Assembly: GCA_030761205.1 (NCBI GenBank)
Contig: JAULJL010000001.1
Coordinates: 43,813,645-43,877,644 of the forward strand
Length of the DNA: 64,000 bases
Direction of reading: 5' to 3'
Source of the DNA: Fremontodendron californicum
Taxonomy: Eukaryota > Streptophyta > Magnoliopsida > Malvales > Malvaceae
Both the position numbers and the translations under genes were made by a program. The notes under the pieces are model-generated. The model made no database searches. It had not been told where the DNA came from and saw only the letters and a list, made by a program, of their open reading frames with translations. Position 1 is the stretch's first letter. Every line of letters starts with the position of its first letter. This document shows positions 58,654 to 64,000 of this stretch, piece after piece.

Positions 58654-61600
58654 CTCATCTCATCTCATCATCGTTTATTTTAATTTTAGATTATGAGATT
58701 ATTATGGTATGGTGGAATTGGACGTGCTAAGCAAAGTGTTCGTTGACGGATCATCTCATCTCATATCTCATCTTGCTTGGCCATTTAGATTAGGCGGTGC
58801 GATCTTTAGTTTATTTAAGGGGGAAGGATTGAATTCAACCAAGCACTGGACTGGATTTGACTTGCCATTGGATTCCTTTTGATGATTAAGTTGAAAATTA
58901 GATTATAATCATCAAATTATATCATGTCTTTTCTTTTCTTTTCTAATAATCTTTCTTTTTAAGTATTACTGGTATTTACTGTCACATTTTAATGTATAAT
59001 TAAATCTTTTATAAATAAATAAAACTAATAAAATATATATTAATCCAAATTTACATTAACATTTAAAGTTTGTTCTATATTTAAATTATATTAAATTAAT
59101 ATAGAGTTTTTTTTTTTTTTTATATTGATATAAATTAATTCTATAAAGATAACCAAAAAAAAAAATGTAAATTTTAACTATTTTAAAATTTTGAAGATTA
59201 TAGAGGGTGATTTTGATCAGGTGAGGAAACGTTGCAAACCAATAAAAAGAGATGTCGTAGGGAGATGATGGAGAGGAAGATTGAAGCATACCCTGGAGAA
59301 CAAGTGCGGTGACAGTTGGTGGTGATGAAGGCTATAAGTGGCTAAGGATGGTGGAAAGTATATTACGTGTCATTAGCAAAAGCAAGTAAGCAAATATTGA
59401 TTTGATTAAAAAAATGTGCAGTTAGTATAATTTTTATTTGGAATTTTAGAAAATGTATTGTATTGTATTGTGTGTATGTTAATGTTATACTTACTACTAA
59501 TACTAGCATACAATAAATATACTATTAAAAACAGCAAGTGAAATTGCTATGCTATGCTAAGGTAAGGTAAGATATGTTTCATATGTGTATGTGTATGTGT
59601 CTGTGTATTTTTTTTTTATTTATTTAATGGACAAAGAACATCAACTTTGTTCAATGTAATTTATGGTATAAATAAATTACTTAAGAAGGATTGCAAAAGA
59701 TAAAAACAAATTTCAACAGTTGCTATTATTATTATTACGAGAAATATAAATTATTTTAGTATTACATTTAATTTAATTATTATTATTATTGATTTCCCAA
59801 ATAAAGTAGTTGGATCTAACTGAAGTGGTATAAAAAGAAAATCAAAGGAACTAAAGTGGGCCAGAATGATGCCTTTGTAGCCAAATTGGGCCCAAGTATT
59901 GCGCCAGAGTTAAGAGTTTAGTTTAGAGACGCTAGTCAAGTCTTGGGCCAAAAATAAAAAGTGGCAAATTCGTCTTCTGTCTTTCTTCTTTGGGTTTGTA
60001 TTTGATGCATTGTTAGTGTATAAATTTATATATTGATAATGAATCATATGATGACACTCATTAATAAATATTTAAAAATAAATACAGATAACTATACTTT
60101 TTAACAAGTGACATAATTTATTATCCGTGTATAAATTTATATAGTGACATTGCATCAAATATAAATGAAAATGAGAAGTGAGAATGGAAAATGAAAAATG
60201 AAAAAGCAGAAGAAAGATGTTGGAATTGAAAAATTGATTTATACAGTGACAGTAGATATAAATGGAAATGAGAAGTGAGAAATCCATTCCTTTCCTGTTC
60301 CTGTATGTGATGATGGAAAATGAAAAAGCAGAAGAAAGATGTTGGAATTGAAAAATTGAGAGTGACAAAGCAATAGTGAATGAATGAGGAGAGGAGGAAC
60401 GTAAGTCGTAATGTGTTGTTGAACCCCAAAAAAGTTAGGACCACAAAGTTGAATTGCATTGCATTGCATGGGGCATGGGCACATGGATGGCTGTTTCCTG
60501 TTGCATGATGATCATGCAACACATCTTCCACGTGATGCTGCTCTCTTCTTGCCTCTTTCACTTTCAATTTCTTGTCCGAATGAATCCCTCACTCGGAATT
60601 TACAGACTCCTCCTAACCTAAGGACAAAAAACCAATAATTTTTGTCACCCTTCTTGCAAGCAAAGGGTATGGTAGGTCCTACAACAATTCCAATTTTTTA
60701 TCATCATTATTGTTCTGTGTCTCAATTGGAATTGGATATGCATAGCATTGCCATTGGCAGCATAATCATCATCACATCAAACGCTAAAAACACAATTAAT
60801 CTAACCTATTTAATGCATGCATTTTTCAGACTTTTATACTATATAATATAATAATAATACTAATAAAGCTGCTGATGATCACAGTTCTTTCTTTCTTTCT
60901 TCTTTTCTTTCTTGTTGTATATAAGATTGCAAGTCTCACTGTTTAACATATCAATGTTTTTAATGCTTTTAGCTCCATCTTCACATTCTTATGTTTCTTT
61001 CAAACAAACGAACAAAGCCCAATGATTCTTGAAAAATTGACTATTAAATTATATCAAATCGCCAAGTAGGGGTTTTTTGTTTTTGACATGCATTAAAAAA
61101 AAAATTCTTCAAAGGTTCAACTCCTGCCTTTTTTTTTTTTTTTTTTTTCTCTTTACTTTACTAGCAGTTGAAAGACCAATTAGTAAAAGTTCTATATTCA
61201 ATTTTCCTTCTTTTAAAAGGGGAAAAAATTAAAAAAAAAAAAAAACAGAGAGAGATATTGCACTGTATCTAAAGAAAAATGTATATGTACATAAAATGAA
61301 GTCAATGACTTAACTATAGGAGTAGATTAAGAGTCAATCAAGGTAATTATGGAGATGAAGGAATAAAAGGTGAAAATTGCTTTCAAACCCCACTAGCACT
61401 GTCTACCACTAATTGTAGGTTTTTTTTTTTTTTTTTTATGAAAAGAGAAAAAAAAAGATGTTTAGTTAAATGTTAAGTAAAAGTAGTTTAGCAATGTTTT
61501 CACTTTTCACTCATCAAATTGGGCGACAAGAATATCTTTAGGACAGAAAAATATCGTCAACAGGCAACAGCAGGAACAAATACTTCTTCTCAATCTTTGC

Positions 61601-62560
61601 CAAAATGAATATCTGGAAAGTTGCTTATACTAAAATCCCATATTTCTGCACCACATGTGAGCTTCCTCTTCTGAATGTATTCTTTTTACTTTGATAGTTT
61701 TTTTTCTTCTTTTCTTTATTAATTTACTTGGAGAGAATTTTGTATCCCCCCATTGCCCCAACAGCTTCTCTCTCTCTCTCCTTTTTTCCCCATAGGGAAA
61801 GTACTCAATTTTCATTCGTAGATTTGGCTTTTCAGCTGGTGAGTTTTAATTGTCATCTGGGCTTTAAATCATAGCTCCCTGCTTTTTTTTTTTTTTATTT
61901 CTTACCAAGTATTTTATTATTATTTTTCCTTTCCTTTGCTCTTCTTTCTTTACTTCATTTATTGAGTTGTGAGATAAGTAACTTTACTGCATTTACTTGT
62001 TGGGTTTCCATTTTCTCGCGCATAATAATATAAGAAATAGACTATATATACTTGGCCTCATGGATGTGCTATTCTTGATGGTTTATTTTATTCTGATATT
62101 TATTATTGGGTTTGATTTGATCCAGGAATCTGATTCTGGTTTCCACTAACTATCATCTTGGTTCCTTTGCCTTCATATTATTATTATTATTTTTATCTGT
62201 AACCTTGATTCTGTTTCTACAATCTTTTTAGGTATTATTATTATAATAGCTTTCAATCAATATATAGAAACAGCGTGAAGCACCCTGGTTAGTAGGAAAG
62301 GTTGAATTGATAGTTTTGTTCTTAATTGTAATAGACATGGCTTTTCCTCATTAGTGCTTGATTAGTCATTGAAGTTCTGTGCTCTTTCACGTTCATTTGC
62401 TACTGAAGCTTTTTGGGTTTTGCATCTGTAACATCGTATTTGCATTATAACTTTAATAGTTTAATCTGAGAAACTTTTGGTTTCTGTCTCATATATATGT
62501 AGAGCTTCTGAATCGATTGGACATCTTGTACTGGTCAAGTTGATTTTGAAGTTGACTGAA
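58654..62560. other. Intergenic, plus GLR leader and leader intron
   Basis: AT-rich spacer. A duplicated segment (about 60137-60236 and 60238-60358) shares AAAGCAGAAGAAAGATGTTG. The remainder contains poly-T and poly-A runs. Leader sequence of the GLR gene probably starts around 61750-61850. A leader intron ends at the ATATATGTAG acceptor (62501), giving a leader exon of about 60 bp before the start. No other gene was seen. Confidence 0.45.
60137..60358. repeat. Imperfect tandem duplication
   Basis: Two adjacent segments of about 100 and 120 bp share TGAGAAGTGAGAA and GGAATTGAAAAATTGA. The second has a small insertion. Confidence 0.7.
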
Positions 62561-64000
62561 ATGAATGCATCCTGGTTTATTTTCCTGCTCTCTCTCCATT
62601 TAGGAGTGGTCCAAATTGGGTACGGTAGAAATGCTTCTGCAAGACCAGCTGTTGTAAATATCGGAGCAATATTTACATTTAACTCTACCATTGGAAGAGT
62701 TGCCAAGATTGCTATTGATGAAGCTGTGAAAGATGTCAACTCCAATTTAAGCATTCTCCAAGGGACAAAACTTACTGTAAAAATGCAAAATTCCAATTGC
62801 AGTGGTTTTCTTGGCATGGTCGAAGGTATTTTTGAACCCATTATTTTCTGTTAATTTGCTTTTGGTAATTACTTGTTTTTCTTATATATATATATATATT
62901 AATGTTGGAGAATATTGTTTGAATTAATGTCTATGATTGAATCTAACAATTATATACTCCAATTTATATGTTGAATAACAGCTTTGGGGTACATGGAGAC
63001 TGATGTCATTGCCATTATAGGTCCACAAAGTTCTGTGGTTGCGCATATTATATCACATGTTGCAAATGAACTCCAAGTTCCTCTATTGTCATTTGCAGCT
63101 ACAGATCCCACCCTTTCTTCCCTTCAGTTCCCTTTTTTTGTTAGGACAACTCAGAGTGATTTGTATCAAATGACTGCTGTGGCTGAGATTGTTGACCATT
63201 ATGGTTGGAAGGAGGTCATTGCAATATTTATAGATGATGATGGGGGCCGAAATGGTGTGTCAGCCTTAAATGATAAACTTGCAGAGAGGCGCTGCAGAAT
63301 CTCCTACAAGGTAGGTATTCCACCAGATTCTGTAGTGAATCGGGGTGCCGTCATGAATATTCTTGTTAAGGTTGCATTAATGCAATCTCGAATTGTTGTT
63401 CTGCATGTAAATCCAATAATAGGTTTTAAGGTTTTCTCTGTGGCCAACTATCTTGGAATGATGGGCAATGGTTATGTATGGATAGCTACAGATTGGCTTT
63501 CATCAGTTTTAGATTCTGCTTCTCCATTGCCTTCTGAGACCATGGACACAATGCAAGGGGTTCTAACTTTGCGCCAACACACACCTGATTCAGATCGAAA
63601 GAGAGCCTTTTTTCCTAGATGGAACAAGATAACTGGAGGTTCTCTGGGGTTGAACTCTTATGGGCTTTATGCTTATGATTCAGTTTGGCTGCTTGCTCAT
63701 GCTCTTGATGCTTTTTTTAACCAGGGTGGGGTTATCTCATTCTCTAATGATTCTAGGATACGCTCTGTGGCAGGCAGTACTCTCCACCTTGAATCAATGA
63801 GCATTTTTGATGATGGAATGCTCTTGCTGAAGAACATATTACTGAGTAATTTTGTTGGTTTGACAGGTCCTCTTAAGTTTAACTCAGACAGGTCTCTTAT
63901 TCTTCCTGCATATGATATTATTAACGTGCTTGGAATTGGGTTTCGACGGATTGGCTACTGGTCGAATTATTCTGGTTTATCCACTGTATCTCCGGAGACA
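62561..64000 (+). CDS. Glutamate receptor-like channel, GLR3 clade (N-terminal part)
   Basis: N-terminal part of a GLR3-type ligand-gated cation channel, running off the right edge. Exon 1 is 62561-62825 and exon 2 is 62982-64000 (open). The start MNASWFIFLLSLHLGVV supplies a signal peptide. The mature protein begins with the amino-terminal LIVBP-like domain: VNIGAIFTFNSTIGRVAKIA, AIDEAVKDVN, DVIAIIGPQSSVVAHIISHV, VPLLSFAATDPTLSSLQFPF, FFVRTTQSDLYQM and VVLHVNP. This fold binds amino acids or modulates gating at the plasma membrane. The ligand-binding S1/S2 and pore segments lie beyond the window. It sits about 11 kb from the PP2C gene, and in Arabidopsis a PP2C (At3g51470) is next to GLR3.6 (At3g51480), so a GLR3.6-type member is likely but unproven. 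Confidence 0.9.

Noticed and set aside
60121..60567. Minus-strand ORFs of 81-148 codons with Phe/Ser-rich repeats
   Set aside because: They arise from an imperfect tandem duplication in AT-rich spacer and do not resemble any protein family.
1..64000. Search for CRISPR arrays, operons, phage or defence islands, tRNA or rRNA genes
   Set aside because: Nothing of this kind is present. The only tRNA-like words are retroelement primer-binding sites, and the only regular arrays are microsatellites, the TRIM minisatellite and the 20-bp repeat field.

Overview
The window is nuclear DNA from a eudicot plant. It is AT-rich, has intron-containing genes with plant-type splice sites, and carries plant-specific families (NIN-like RWP-RK/PB1 factor, WOX homeodomain protein, RLCK-VII kinase, SAUL1-type U-box/ARM ligase, GLR3 channel). 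It also holds plant retroelements primed by initiator tRNA-Met. No bacterial, organellar, CRISPR or defence-type operon was seen.

Layout, left to right. The 5' part of a B2-type mitotic cyclin lies on the minus strand (1-933), with two MSA-like mitotic promoter motifs upstream. An accessory stretch (about 1.4-14 kb) holds a possible transporter exon relic, a tandem TRIM retroelement with three LTRs (5534-7526), a 20-bp tandem repeat field (9.35-10.6 kb) and simple repeats. A second gene block follows: NLP4-like factor (+, 15070-18922), PBL/RLCK-VII kinase (-, 20229-22765), bromodomain protein (-, 24384-28778), a Mutator-like element carrying a decayed copy of ribosomal protein gene RPS25 (29098-31022), HMGB protein (-, 32160-33306), WOX13-clade gene (+, 34231-36699), VMA22/CCDC115-like V-ATPase assembly factor (-, 37597-39665) and SAUL1/PUB44-like E3 ligase (+, 43006-46274). 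The last block has a PP2C phosphatase (-, 48813-51692), a young Ty1/Copia element with intact LTRs and one in-frame stop (53511-58653), and the N-terminal half of a GLR3-type glutamate-receptor-like channel (+, from 62561 off the right edge).

The genes are independent transcription units, not a pathway. Their order matches, from memory, the Arabidopsis chromosome 1 series CYCB2;3, NLP4, PBL21, bromodomain, HMGB3, WOX14, coiled-coil protein, SAUL1, followed by a PP2C/GLR3.6 pair like that on Arabidopsis chromosome 3. This looks like old conserved synteny broken up by transposon insertions.

The most notable non-genic structures are the Pack-MULE with its RPS25 fragment (9-bp target duplication), the three-LTR TRIM array inside one 5-bp target duplication, and the fresh Copia copy. 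Exon coordinates were read by eye from splice consensus and family homology, and phases were checked by length arithmetic.
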